Part shown: positions 9,227 to 17,614 of the stretch, piece after piece
Layout of the letters: each line of letters opens with the position of its first letter
Position numbering within the stretch: the stretch's first letter is position 1
Source of the DNA: Paraburkholderia guartelaensis
GTDB lineage: Bacteria > Pseudomonadota > Gammaproteobacteria > Burkholderiales > Burkholderiaceae
Length of the DNA: 64,000 nt
Direction: 5' to 3'
Assembly: GCF_004353905.1 (NCBI RefSeq)
Contig: NZ_SMOD01000017.1
Location: 105,978 to 169,977, forward strand
Made by a program: the position numbers and the translations under genes
The notes under the pieces: generated by a model
Seen by the model: only the letters and a program-made list of their open reading frames with translations
Told to the model about the DNA's origin: nothing
The model's database searches: none

Positions 9227-9249
9227 GCCACAAAATACCACAAATTGCC
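9227..9249 (-). promoter_or_regulatory. Tandem TTTGTGG boxes upstream of the deoR-type gene
   Basis: The minus strand carries two TTTGTGG-like boxes whose starts are about 10 bases apart, the second ending in GTGGC. They sit about 60 bases before the regulator start, where an autoregulatory site would be expected. The sequence resembles the sites at 8201-8212 and 9359-9388. No factor is demonstrated. Confidence 0.4.
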
Positions 9250-9358
9250 GAGCCGTTCGCTCCTCTCGAAGACGTGGCGAATCACCGTTGTTTTTTAGCG
9301 GTCGCGCGATGCCACGCCACCCAGACCAGGCAGAGACCCCACATCAAGCGCACATGTC

Positions 9359-9388
9359 TTGTGGCAAATTGAGTTGTTTTGTGTGGCA
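9359..9388 (+). promoter_or_regulatory. TTGTGGCAAATT and TTTTGTGTGGCA boxes upstream of the flavoenzyme gene
   Basis: Two TGTGGCA-containing boxes in direct orientation lie about 70-100 bases before the start of the flavoenzyme gene at 9457. The first shares an exact 11-mer with the phnW upstream site. The region 9166-9456 between the divergent deoR-type and flavoenzyme genes holds only these boxes and no recognisable gene. Confidence 0.42.
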
Positions 9389-9456
9389 TCTTGTTGCATT
9401 ATTTGGCCTGGTAGCTGTCCTCGCAACGCATTTCACTCCGCATCGAGGCCCACCCT

Positions 9457-11937
9457 ATGCCTACCCCTGTCCCTGCGCATGCGCGCGTCGTGATCATCGG
9501 CGGCGGTATCGTCGGCTGCTCCGTGGCTTACCATCTCGCGAAACTCGGCTGGAGCGACATCGTCCTGCTCGAACAGGGCGTGCTGTCGTGCGGGACGACG
9601 TGGCACGCGGCGGGGCTTGTCGGCCAGTTGCGCGCGCAGCACAGCATGACGAAGCTCATTCGCTACTCCACGACCCTTTATGCCGAGCTAGAGGCCGAAA
9701 CGGGACTTGCCACGGGCTGGAGGCAGTGCGGGTCGCTCTCGGTGGCGCGCACGCCAGAGCGGATGACACAACTGAAACGCACGGCGGCGTCTGCGCGCGC
9801 CTATGGCGTGACTTGCGACGTTATCGGGCCGCGGGAGGCGGGCGAGTTGTGGCCGGTGATGCGCACTGACGACCTGCTTGGCGCCGTCTGGCTGCCGGGT
9901 GACGGCAAGGCGAATCCGACGGACCTGACGCAGTCGCTCGCGCGCGGCGCGCGCATGCGTGGCGCCCGCGTGGTCGAGAACACGCGGATCACGGCTGTGC
10001 ATACGGCCGCCACGCATGTGGGGCGGGCCGTGACCGGGGTGACGTGGCGCAACAAGGACGGCGACGAGGGCACGCTGCAGGCGGATCTCGTCGTGAACTG
10101 CGCGGGGCAGTGGGCGAAGGCGATCGGCCGGCTGGCCGGCGTTACGGTGCCCCTGCATTCGGCGGAGCACTATTACATCGTGACCGAGCGCATTGCGGGC
10201 GTGCATCCCGATTTGCCGGTCATGCGCGATCCGGACGGCTTCATCTACTTCAAGGAGGAAGTGGGCGGCCTCGTGATGGGCGGCTTCGAGCCCAATGCGA
10301 AGCCGTGGGGCATGAACGGGATTCCAGAAAACTTCGAGTTCCAGTTGCTCCCCGACGACTGGGATCAGTTCGAAGTGCTGATGGAAAATGCATTGCAGCG
10401 CGTGCCGGCGCTCGAAACCGCGCAGGTTCGCCAGTTCTACAACGGGCCGGAATCGTTCACGCCGGACAACAACTTCATTCTTGGCGAGGCGCCCGAGCTT
10501 CGGGGCTTCTTCGTGGGCGCGGGCTTCAACTCGATGGGCATCGCTTCGGCAGGCGGCGCCGGCATGGCGCTCGCCGAGTGGATCGTGGCCGGCGAGCCAA
10601 CCATGGATCTGTGGCCCGTGGATATCCGCCGCTTTGCGCGCTTCAACGGCAACGACACCTGGCTGCACGACCGCGTAAAGGAAACACTGGGGTTGCACTA
10701 TGCAATGCCGTGGCCAAATCGGGAACTCGACACGGCGCGGCCGTTTCGCCGCTCGCCGCTCCATGCGCTGCTCGCCGCCGATGGCGCCTGCTTCGGCAGC
10801 AAGATGGGCTGGGAGCGCGCGAACTTTTTCGCGCCAAAGCCCGCCGAGGCTCGCATCGAGTACGCGTTCGGCCAGCAGAACTGGCTGCCGTGGAGCGGCG
10901 CGGAGCACCGCGCCTGCCGCGAGCGCGTCGCGCTGTTCGACATGACGTCGTTTGCCAAGCTGCTCGTCAAGGGGCGTGACGCGGAAGCTGTCTTGCAGGG
11001 CATCGTCGCCAATGACGTAGCCGTGCCGGTCGGCACCACGATCTATTCCGGCATCCTCAACGATCGCGGCGCTTACGAGTCGGACGTCACGCTCACGCGC
11101 CTGGCGGAAGACCAGTATCTCGTCGTGACAGGTTCTGCGCAGGCAACGCGCGACTTCGACTACCTGGAGAAAGCGATTGGGCACGAGCGGCATTGCGTGC
11201 TCGTCGACGTCACCAGCCAGTACGCGGTGCTCGCCGTGATGGGGCCGCACTCTAGAGCGCTGCTGCAAAGTGTTTCGAAGACGGACTGGAGTAGCGAGGC
11301 CTTCCCGTTTGGTCAAAGCCGCGAGGTCGATATCGGCTACGCGACGGTGCGCGCAACGCGCGTCTCCTACGTCGGCGAACTGGGCTGGGAGCTATACGTG
11401 CCAGTCGAATTCGCGGTGGGTGTCTACGAGACGCTTCATGCGGCGGGCGAAGCGTATGGCCTTGTGAATGCGGGCTACTACGCGATCGAGTCGTTGCGCC
11501 TCGAGAAGGGCTACCGCGCGTGGGGCCGAGAACTGTCGCCCGAGCACAACCCCTTCGAAGCCGGGCTCGCATTTGCGTGCAAGCTCGACAAGGACATCCC
11601 CTTCCGTGGGCGCGACGCACTCTTGCGTCTGCGCGACCAGCCATTGCAGCGTCGGCTCGCCGTGTTCAGCGCCGACGGCGCAAGCGATCGCATGCTATGG
11701 GGCGGCGAAGGCATTCTGCGCGACGGCAAGCCGGTTGGCTCCGTGACTTCGGCCGTCTTCGGCCACACGCTCGGCTGCCCGGTCGCGATGGGCTACCTTT
11801 CGCGCCCGGACGGGGCAGTCGAAGCCGCATGGCTGGCAGAGGGGCGCTATACGATCGACGTGGCGGGAGAGCAGATTCCGGCGACGCTGCATCTGCGTGC
11901 GCCATACGACCCGCGCTCATTGCGCTTGAAGAGCTGA
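9457..11937 (+). CDS. FAD-dependent oxidoreductase fused to GcvT domain (dimethylglycine/sarcosine dehydrogenase family)
   Basis: An 826-residue flavoenzyme. The dinucleotide motif VVIIGGGIVGCS is at residues 11-22. GTTWHAAGLVGQLR follows, whose H50 matches the histidine that carries covalent FAD in dimethylglycine and sarcosine dehydrogenases. A DAO domain runs to about residue 370. The FAO_M and GcvT-type folate-binding domains fill the rest (for example RVALFDMTSFAKLLVKG and YVGELGWELYVP). Such enzymes oxidise N-methyl amines and pass the one-carbon unit to tetrahydrofolate. Sharing a candidate operator with the phn operon suggests an N-methylated aminophosphonate as a possible substrate; this is speculation. 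Sarcosine or dimethylglycine are the conservative alternatives. Confidence 0.82.
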   Translation: MPTPVPAHARVVIIGGGIVGCSVAYHLAKLGWSDIVLLEQGVLSCGTTWHAAGLVGQLRAQHSMTKLIRYSTTLYAELEAETGLATGWRQCGSLSVARTPERMTQLKRTAASARAYGVTCDVIGPREAGELWPVMRTDDLLGAVWLPGDGKANPTDLTQSLARGARMRGARVVENTRITAVHTAATHVGRAVTGVTWRNKDGDEGTLQADLVVNCAGQWAKAIGRLAGVTVPLHSAEHYYIVTERIAGVHPDLPVMRDPDGFIYFKEEVGGLVMGGFEPNAKPWGMNGIPENFEFQLLPDDWDQFEVLMENALQRVPALETAQVRQFYNGPESFTPDNNFILGEAPELRGFFVGAGFNSMGIASAGGAGMALAEWIVAGEPTMDLWPVDIRRFARFNGNDTWLHDRVKETLGLHYAMPWPNRELDTARPFRRSPLHALLAADGACFGSKMGWERANFFAPKPAEARIEYAFGQQNWLPWSGAEHRACRERVALFDMTSFAKLLVKGRDAEAVLQGIVANDVAVPVGTTIYSGILNDRGAYESDVTLTRLAEDQYLVVTGSAQATRDFDYLEKAIGHERHCVLVDVTSQYAVLAVMGPHSRALLQSVSKTDWSSEAFPFGQSREVDIGYATVRATRVSYVGELGWELYVPVEFAVGVYETLHAAGEAYGLVNAGYYAIESLRLEKGYRAWGRELSPEHNPFEAGLAFACKLDKDIPFRGRDALLRLRDQPLQRRLAVFSADGASDRMLWGGEGILRDGKPVGSVTSAVFGHTLGCPVAMGYLSRPDGAVEAAWLAEGRYTIDVAGEQIPATLHLRAPYDPRSLRLKS

Positions 11938-12007
11938 CCGTGCGAATGCGGGCAACCGAGGGGCTGCCCACGACCGGTCAACGGCATCGTCCTCCCAGGG
12001 TGGCAAC

Positions 12008-12871
12008 ATGCATTACGCGCAATTGCGGGCATTTCATGCGGTGGCGGAGCAAGGCGGCTTTTCGAGGGCAGCCCGCGCGCTTGCGCTTACACAGCCGGCG
12101 ATTTCCGATCACGTGCGGCGCCTCGAACAGGACTATGGCGTGCAGCTTTTCGAGCGTACGGCGCGAGGTGTCGAACCGACGGACCTCGGCCGGCGCCTCT
12201 ATGCTGTGACACGCCAGATGGTTGCCTGCGAGCGCGACGCCCGCCGGTTGCTCGAAGCCGCGGGCGAGCTCGAGTCGGGCGAGCTTTCTCTCGTCGCGGA
12301 CGCACCGGATCTGGCGCTGAGGCTGATCGGCGCGTTCCGGATGCGCCATCCGGGGATCGTGGTGAAACTCTCGGTGGCCAACGCGACCGAATGCATGCAG
12401 CGCGTTCTGGCGGGCGTCGTCGATGCAGCGATCTCTGCCGCACGCGTTGTGCATGCGGGCCTGGAAACGCGGGTGCTGTGTGAGGCGCCGCTTGTCGCCG
12501 TCGTTCCTGCCAGTAGCGCGCTAGCCACACAGGCTGCGCTTAGCTACGAAGCGCTCGTGCTCGAACCGATGATCTTTCGCGAAACGCAATCGGTCACGCA
12601 GCAACTGCTCGAAGCCGAACTGGTCCGCAAGGGCCTGCAAGTGCGTCCCGTGCTGTACGTGGAAGGTCGCGAGGCGCTGCAAACTGCGGTTGCGCAGGGC
12701 GTTGGCGTGGGTGTCATCGCGCGGACTGAGTTCGGTGGCTCACCGGGCGTCTGCGCGATTGCGCTCGCCGACTGCCAGGTCCGCATGGTCGAGTCGCTGG
12801 CGCGGCTCGCGGACCGTCCTGCGTCGAACCTCCTTGATGCACTTTTTAGTACCGACCCCGTATCGCCCTGA
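12008..12871 (+). CDS. LysR-family transcriptional regulator
   Basis: A 287-residue LysR protein. The N-terminal winged helix-turn-helix is clear (MHYAQLRAFHAVAEQGGFSR, then LTQPAISDHVRRLEQDYGVQLFER). The C-terminal half is the substrate-binding-like effector domain, with LSLVADAPDLALRLIGAF at its start. It follows the flavoenzyme gene on the same strand after 70 bases and may regulate it, but LysR genes more often sit divergent to their target. The effector is unknown. Confidence 0.85.
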   Translation: MHYAQLRAFHAVAEQGGFSRAARALALTQPAISDHVRRLEQDYGVQLFERTARGVEPTDLGRRLYAVTRQMVACERDARRLLEAAGELESGELSLVADAPDLALRLIGAFRMRHPGIVVKLSVANATECMQRVLAGVVDAAISAARVVHAGLETRVLCEAPLVAVVPASSALATQAALSYEALVLEPMIFRETQSVTQQLLEAELVRKGLQVRPVLYVEGREALQTAVAQGVGVGVIARTEFGGSPGVCAIALADCQVRMVESLARLADRPASNLLDALFSTDPVSP

Positions 12872-12959
12872 CTTCGGGCTCGATGGTTGCTCACGCGCAC
12901 ATGGGCGGGCAAGAGTCGACTCATACGAAACAGATGGCGTCTGTGACGAAACGCGAAGC

Positions 12960-13349
12960 ATGAAAGAACGAGCAACGGTCGTATGCTGGCAGCGAGGGCG
13001 GATTCTCCTCGTCGAACGGGGACGAGCGAGATGGTCGCTGCCGGGCGGCACGATTCGGCGCGCAGAGGCGCCGGCGGACGCAGCGCTGCGTGAACTCAAC
13101 GAAGAAACGACGCTCGAGGGCTGCGAACTGGGATACCTGTTCCAGTTTGGCGGGCTCAACAAGCGGCACCACGTCTTTTTCTCCGTGCTGCACGACGACG
13201 CGAGACCTGTGCCGAGTAACGAGATTCTAAGGTGCCGATGGTTTCGTCCCCAGAAGGTATCGACTCTCATCACCAGTGTGCCGACACGGGAAATCGTCAA
13301 TCTCCTGTTCGGTCATGACGTGCAGCGACCTGCTCCCGTCCGCGCGTAA
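12960..13349 (+). CDS. Nudix hydrolase-family protein
   Basis: A 129-residue Nudix protein. The Nudix box reads from the G of GGTIRRAEA through RELNEETT, so the GX5EX7REUXEEXG core is present except that a threonine replaces the last glycine. A WSLPGG lead-in precedes it. Nudix enzymes hydrolyse nucleoside diphosphates linked to another group; no specific substrate can be read. The start at 12960 was chosen because MKERATVVCWQRG begins the domain. No strong ribosome site is seen, and the frame stays open upstream, so the start is uncertain. It is convergent with sauR. Confidence 0.75.
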   Translation: MKERATVVCWQRGRILLVERGRARWSLPGGTIRRAEAPADAALRELNEETTLEGCELGYLFQFGGLNKRHHVFFSVLHDDARPVPSNEILRCRWFRPQKVSTLITSVPTREIVNLLFGHDVQRPAPVRA

Positions 13350-13456
13350 AGCGCTTTGCTGCCGAGCGGCCTGGTGGCGAAGCGCGGGATTTTGTCTGCT
13401 GAAGCGCGGCATCCCCTCGATCAGCCTTGCGTCGTTGCCGGAGCCTACACACAGCC

Positions 13457-14221
13457 CTACTCGCGGAACGTCTTCGCGGTTTCCGTTGCGGCATGCCTCA
13501 GGTCGGGCACGAAGGCGAGCAGGTCATCGAGCGCGACGCGACCAACCGGCGCCTGGACGGCGATTGCCGCGCACGCACGGTTGCGGTCCAGCATCACGGG
13601 CACGGCGATCGCGATCAAGCCCTGTAAATGCTCCTGGTTGTTGATCGCGAGCTGCCGCCGGCGTGTCACCGCCAGTTCCTTGCGCAACGCTTCGCGGTCG
13701 GTGATCGTTTGCTCCGAATGCGCGCGCAGCGGCAGCGTATCGATCATGCGGTCGCGCCGCTCCTTGGGCAGAAAGCTCAGCAGTAGCTTGCCGCTAGCCG
13801 AGCAGTGCAGCGGCACGTGCGAGCCCGGCTGCAGATGCATGCGCAGCGGCCATTCGGTCTCCACGCGGTCGACATAGACCACGTCGTTGCCGGCGAGCAT
13901 GGTGAGATTGCAGGTCTCGCCAATCTTCTCGACGAGCTGTTCGAGCAGCAGATGCCGCGCCGCCGCCGGCCCGGCATGCATCAGCACGTTTACCGCCATC
14001 ATTCGCACGCGTGCCGAACACTCGTAGAGCTTGTCGTTGGCGCCGCGTGTGACGAGCCACGCGTCGGTGAGCTGGGCCAGGATGCGGTGCACGGTCTGCT
14101 TGGGCAAACCGAGCGCATCCACCAGATCCATCATCGCCAAGGGACGGCCCGCCTGGGCTAGCGTTTCCAGCACGCGGAAAGCGCGCACTGCTGCCGCATT
14201 CGATTGGTTCGATGTGGACAC
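13457..14221 (-). CDS. sauR: IclR-family regulator, SauR-type
   Basis: A 254-residue IclR protein. The start is the GTG at 14221, which has AGGAGAC five bases upstream; the frame continues further but without a ribosome site. The winged helix (LAMMDLVDALGLPKQTVHRILAQL) spans about residues 25-50. The effector domain shows the usual HCSASGKLLLSFLP pattern. It is divergent from a sauS-sauT-sauU set in the arrangement described for sulfoacetate degradation in Cupriavidus necator, so SauR is the natural assignment. A 15-bp perfect inverted repeat in the shared gap is its likely binding site. Confidence 0.8.
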   Translation of the reverse strand: MSTSNQSNAAAVRAFRVLETLAQAGRPLAMMDLVDALGLPKQTVHRILAQLTDAWLVTRGANDKLYECSARVRMMAVNVLMHAGPAAARHLLLEQLVEKIGETCNLTMLAGNDVVYVDRVETEWPLRMHLQPGSHVPLHCSASGKLLLSFLPKERRDRMIDTLPLRAHSEQTITDREALRKELAVTRRRQLAINNQEHLQGLIAIAVPVMLDRNRACAAIAVQAPVGRVALDDLLAFVPDLRHAATETAKTFRE

Positions 14222-14289
14222 GCTTGTCTCCTGCGTCGGTCGCGTTGTGCGGTTGACGCTAGCTTTCCCGTTATTGTGCATCGCCTGGT

Positions 14290-14325
14290 GCGATTTTCGG
14301 GACTGATGAAAGTCCCGAAAATCGC
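14290..14325. promoter_or_regulatory. Perfect 15-bp inverted repeat in the sauR-sauS gap, candidate SauR operator
   Basis: GCGATTTTCGGGACT at 14290-14304 is followed, after six bases, by its exact reverse complement at 14311-14325. A partial copy (GCGATT then CGGGACT) recurs near 14354-14376. The repeat sits between the divergent sauR and sauS genes, about 70 bases from the sauR start and 114 from sauS. It could also form a hairpin in RNA, but its central place in a divergent promoter favours a protein-binding site. Confidence 0.6.
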
Positions 14326-14400
14326 ATATTCCGCGCCTTGATAGTCGTGTGTCTGCGATTGCGCGGGAATCGGGACTCGCATTCACGCGCCGATGAATAG

Positions 14401-14418
14401 ATTGGCAGTACAGCCAAT
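14401..14418. promoter_or_regulatory. ATTGGC-N6-GCCAAT inverted repeat before sauS
   Basis: A perfect 6-bp inverted repeat with a six-base spacer lies about 20 bases before the sauS start, just ahead of its GGAG ribosome site. It may be a second regulator site or a leader structure that affects translation. It is a short signal and could be chance. Confidence 0.3.
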
Positions 14419-14438
14419 TATTTGATCGGAGCGCGCCG

Positions 14439-15893
14439 ATGAATGTGAGAGAGACCGTCGCCAACGCCGCCGGTGCGGGCAAACCCGAAGCGCCCGCGCC
14501 GCAGATCTCGGCGCTCGTAGCGCGTGCGCGTGCGGCGCAGCAAGCATTCGAGTTCGCCGGGCAGGCAACCCTGGATACTGCTGCTGCGGCCGCTGCGTGG
14601 GCGATCATGGAGCCCGGCCGAAACCGCGAGCTAGCCGAGCTGGCGGTGCGCGACACGGGACTCGGGAACGCCGAAGACAAGTTCCGCAAGAACTACCGCA
14701 AGACGCTCGGATTGCTGCGCGACCTGCATGGGAAAAAGACCTGTGGCGTGATTGCGCGTGACGAGGCCACGGGCATCGTCGAAATCGCACGCGCGGTCGG
14801 GGTGGTCGCGGCGATCACGCCCTCCACGAATCCGGCCGCGACGCCCGCCAACAAGATCATCAACGCGCTCAAATGCGGCAATGCGGTGATCGTCGCGCCC
14901 TCGCCGAAGGGCTATGGCGCGTGCGAAGCGCTCATCGGCTTCATCCATGCGCAGTTCGCCAAGGCGGGGCTCGACCCGGCGCTCGTGCAGATGCTGCCCG
15001 CGCCGGTGGACAAGGCCGCCACCGCCGCGTTGATGCGCGAAGCCGACCTCGTGGTGGCGACCGGCTCGCAGGCCAACGTGCGCATGGCCTACGCCAGCGG
15101 CACGCCGGCCTTCGGCGTGGGGGCCGGCAACGTGGCGTCGATCGTCACGCGCACGGCGAACCTTCGCGATGCGGCGCACAAGATCGCCGCATCGAAGACC
15201 TTCGACAACGCGACGAGCTGCTCCTCGGAGAACAGCGTCGTGATCGACGAGGCGGTCTACGACGCGATGCTGCACGAACTCGCCGCATCTGGTGGCGTGC
15301 TGCTCGACGCGCAGCAAAAGGCGCAATTGCAGGCGGCGATGTGGACCGACGGCAAGCTCTCGGCGCGCTGCACCGCAAAATCCGCGGCGCAGATCGCGCA
15401 CGCCGCCGGGCTCGACGAGGTGGCAGAGGCGGCGGCATGCGCAGGCGCGTTCCTGATGGTCGAGGAGAGCGGCTTCGGCGCGGCGCATCCGTTTTCGGGC
15501 GAAAAGCTCGCGCCCGTGCTCACGGTCTACCGTGCGCGCGATTTCGACGCTGCCGCGGATATTGTCAGCAGCCTCTACGCGTACATGGGCGCAGGTCACT
15601 CGGTTGGCCTGCACACGGACGAACCGGATGAAGCCGTCACGCTCGGTTCGACGCTGCCGGTGGCGCGCGTGATCGTCAACCAGGCGCATTGCTTCGCGAC
15701 GGGCGGCAACTTCGACAACGGCCTGCCGTTCTCGCTTTCGATGGGCTGCGGGACCTGGGGGCGCAACAACTTCTCGGACAATCTCGGCTTTCGCCAGTAC
15801 CTGAACATCACGCGCGTGGCGTACCCCATCACGGAGCACGTACCCGAACTCGACACCTTGCTCGGCGACTATTTCCGGAGGTTCGGCCAATGA
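14439..15893 (+). CDS. sauS: Acylating sulfoacetaldehyde dehydrogenase SauS
   Basis: A 484-residue CoA-acylating aldehyde dehydrogenase. The catalytic cysteine is C261 in DNATSCSSENSVV, the signature of the acylating branch (AdhE/EutE-like), and ITPSTNPAATPANK near residues 126-139 is also typical. In the sulfoacetate route it reduces sulfoacetyl-CoA to sulfoacetaldehyde. The assignment to SauS rather than another acylating dehydrogenase rests on the adjacent IclR regulator, CoA ligase and MFS permease in the sauRSTU order. The ATG has GGAG eight bases upstream. Its stop overlaps the sauT start. Confidence 0.85.
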   Translation: MNVRETVANAAGAGKPEAPAPQISALVARARAAQQAFEFAGQATLDTAAAAAAWAIMEPGRNRELAELAVRDTGLGNAEDKFRKNYRKTLGLLRDLHGKKTCGVIARDEATGIVEIARAVGVVAAITPSTNPAATPANKIINALKCGNAVIVAPSPKGYGACEALIGFIHAQFAKAGLDPALVQMLPAPVDKAATAALMREADLVVATGSQANVRMAYASGTPAFGVGAGNVASIVTRTANLRDAAHKIAASKTFDNATSCSSENSVVIDEAVYDAMLHELAASGGVLLDAQQKAQLQAAMWTDGKLSARCTAKSAAQIAHAAGLDEVAEAAACAGAFLMVEESGFGAAHPFSGEKLAPVLTVYRARDFDAAADIVSSLYAYMGAGHSVGLHTDEPDEAVTLGSTLPVARVIVNQAHCFATGGNFDNGLPFSLSMGCGTWGRNNFSDNLGFRQYLNITRVAYPITEHVPELDTLLGDYFRRFGQ

Positions 15894-17554
15894 GCGCGCC
15901 CGCGACGATCCGCGCGCTGATCGAAGCCCGCGCCGCACAGTATCCGGACAAGCCCTTCCTGCTGACGGCGCCCGACGAAGGCCCCACCGAAGATGCCGAC
16001 GCAGCCGCCGGCAGCGCCACGGCGGGCGCGACGCTGACCTTCGGCGAACTGCTCGAGCGTTGCCGCGCGCTCGAGAGCCGCTTTCGCGACGCCGGCCTCA
16101 AGCCGGGCGACGTCGTTTCGGTGCTGATGGGCAACGGCATCCAGACTGCCACGCTGCTGCTCGGCGCGATGTACAGCGGACTGATCGCGCATCCGCTCAA
16201 CCTGCTTTGCCAGGCGTCGCAGCTGGCCTATATCGTCGAGCATTCGGATACGCGCATGATCTTTGCGAGCGCGCAGACCAGCGGCGCGCTCGAGGCGGCG
16301 CTTGCCGCGCTGCGCGAGCAGGGCATGTCGCGCCACATCGCGCTCGTGCGTACGGAGCCGGATGCCGTCGCATTGCCGGTGCTGCCCGCGCTCGAAACGG
16401 CAGCCGCCCATGAGACGAGCGCTGTGTCGGCGGCGGCGAGCCTCGCGGGCCTCCCGGTCCTGGAATCAGCGCCCGTGGAAGCCCAGTCCGACCCCGATGG
16501 GGCCGACATCGCCCTCCTGATGTACACCTCGGGCACGACCGGCTCGCCGAAGGGCGTGCTGCTCAGCCACGCAAGCCTCCATGCGAACGCGCGCAACATC
16601 AGCCTCGAGCACCGGCTCGCCGACGACGACCGCGTGCTGGCATCGCTTCCGCTCTATCACATCAATGGCCTCGTCGTGACCTTGCTTGCGCCGCTCTGGC
16701 ACGCGGGCTCGGTCGTGCTGACGCCGCGCTTCTCCGGGCGTACGTTCTGGCGCGACGCGGCCAGCTACGGCTGCACGTGGATCAACGTGGTGCCGACCAT
16801 CGTCGCCTATCTCCTCAACGGCGACGAACCGAGCGGACTCGACCTCTCGGCGCTCAAGTTCTGTCGCAGCGCGTCTGCTGCGCTGCCCGCCGACCATCAT
16901 CGCGCGTTCGAGGCGCGCTTCGGCATCGGCGTCATCGAGACCATGGGGATGACCGAGACCGCCGCGCCCGTCTTTAGCAATCCGTACGATGCATCGCAGC
17001 GCCGCATCGGCAGCATCGGCCTGCCATCGGGCGGCGAAGCGCGCGTGATCGATCGTGACGGCCGTGAATGCGGACCGAACGAGTGCGGCGAAATCGTGTT
17101 GCGCGGCGCCCAGCTCATGCGCGGCTACTACAAGCGCCACGAGGAAACGGCGAAGGCGTTCACCGCCGACGGCTGGCTGCGTACCGGCGACCTCGGTTAT
17201 CGCGACGACGAAGGCTACTTCTATATCAACGGCCGTTCGAAGGAACTGATCATCAAGGGTGGCGAGAACATCGCACCGCGCGAGATCGATGAGGCGCTGT
17301 TGCGCCATCCGGGCGTGCTCGACGCGGCGGCCGTCGGTGTGCCCGATCCCGCGTATGGGCAGGAGATCGTCGCGTTCGTGGTTGCGCGCGACGCCCACTG
17401 GCAGGGCGCACCCGACCCTGATGATCTGCGCGAGCACTGCCTGCGCGAACTGGGCCGCTACAAAACGCCAAAAGAATTCCGCTTCGTGAACGAACTGCCG
17501 CGCGGCCCCTCGGGCAAGGTCCAGCGGCTGAAGCTCGTGACGCCCTCGGGCTGA
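15890..17554 (+). CDS. sauT: Sulfoacetate--CoA ligase (AMP-forming) SauT
   Basis: A 554-residue ANL-superfamily adenylate-forming enzyme. The phosphate-binding motif YTSGTTGSPKG is at residues 212-222. The later motifs GMTETAAPVF, WLRTGDLGYRDDEGYF and the C-terminal catalytic lysine region GPSGKVQRL are all present, so it looks active. It would convert sulfoacetate, ATP and CoA to sulfoacetyl-CoA for SauS. The ATG overlaps the sauS stop (ATGA) with GGAGG just upstream. An alanine- and proline-rich insert near residues 30-48 is unusual but in frame. Confidence 0.8.
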   Translation: MSAPATIRALIEARAAQYPDKPFLLTAPDEGPTEDADAAAGSATAGATLTFGELLERCRALESRFRDAGLKPGDVVSVLMGNGIQTATLLLGAMYSGLIAHPLNLLCQASQLAYIVEHSDTRMIFASAQTSGALEAALAALREQGMSRHIALVRTEPDAVALPVLPALETAAAHETSAVSAAASLAGLPVLESAPVEAQSDPDGADIALLMYTSGTTGSPKGVLLSHASLHANARNISLEHRLADDDRVLASLPLYHINGLVVTLLAPLWHAGSVVLTPRFSGRTFWRDAASYGCTWINVVPTIVAYLLNGDEPSGLDLSALKFCRSASAALPADHHRAFEARFGIGVIETMGMTETAAPVFSNPYDASQRRIGSIGLPSGGEARVIDRDGRECGPNECGEIVLRGAQLMRGYYKRHEETAKAFTADGWLRTGDLGYRDDEGYFYINGRSKELIIKGGENIAPREIDEALLRHPGVLDAAAVGVPDPAYGQEIVAFVVARDAHWQGAPDPDDLREHCLRELGRYKTPKEFRFVNELPRGPSGKVQRLKLVTPSG

Positions 17555-17614
17555 TACACGACTACGCGCGCATCCAATCCGGCGACACAAAAGAGAGACT
17601 CAGGAGACGACGAC

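Noticed and set aside
14290..14325. Intrinsic terminator at the sauR-sauS palindrome
   Set aside because: It lies in a divergent promoter region where neither gene ends, and no T tract follows, so an operator is more likely.
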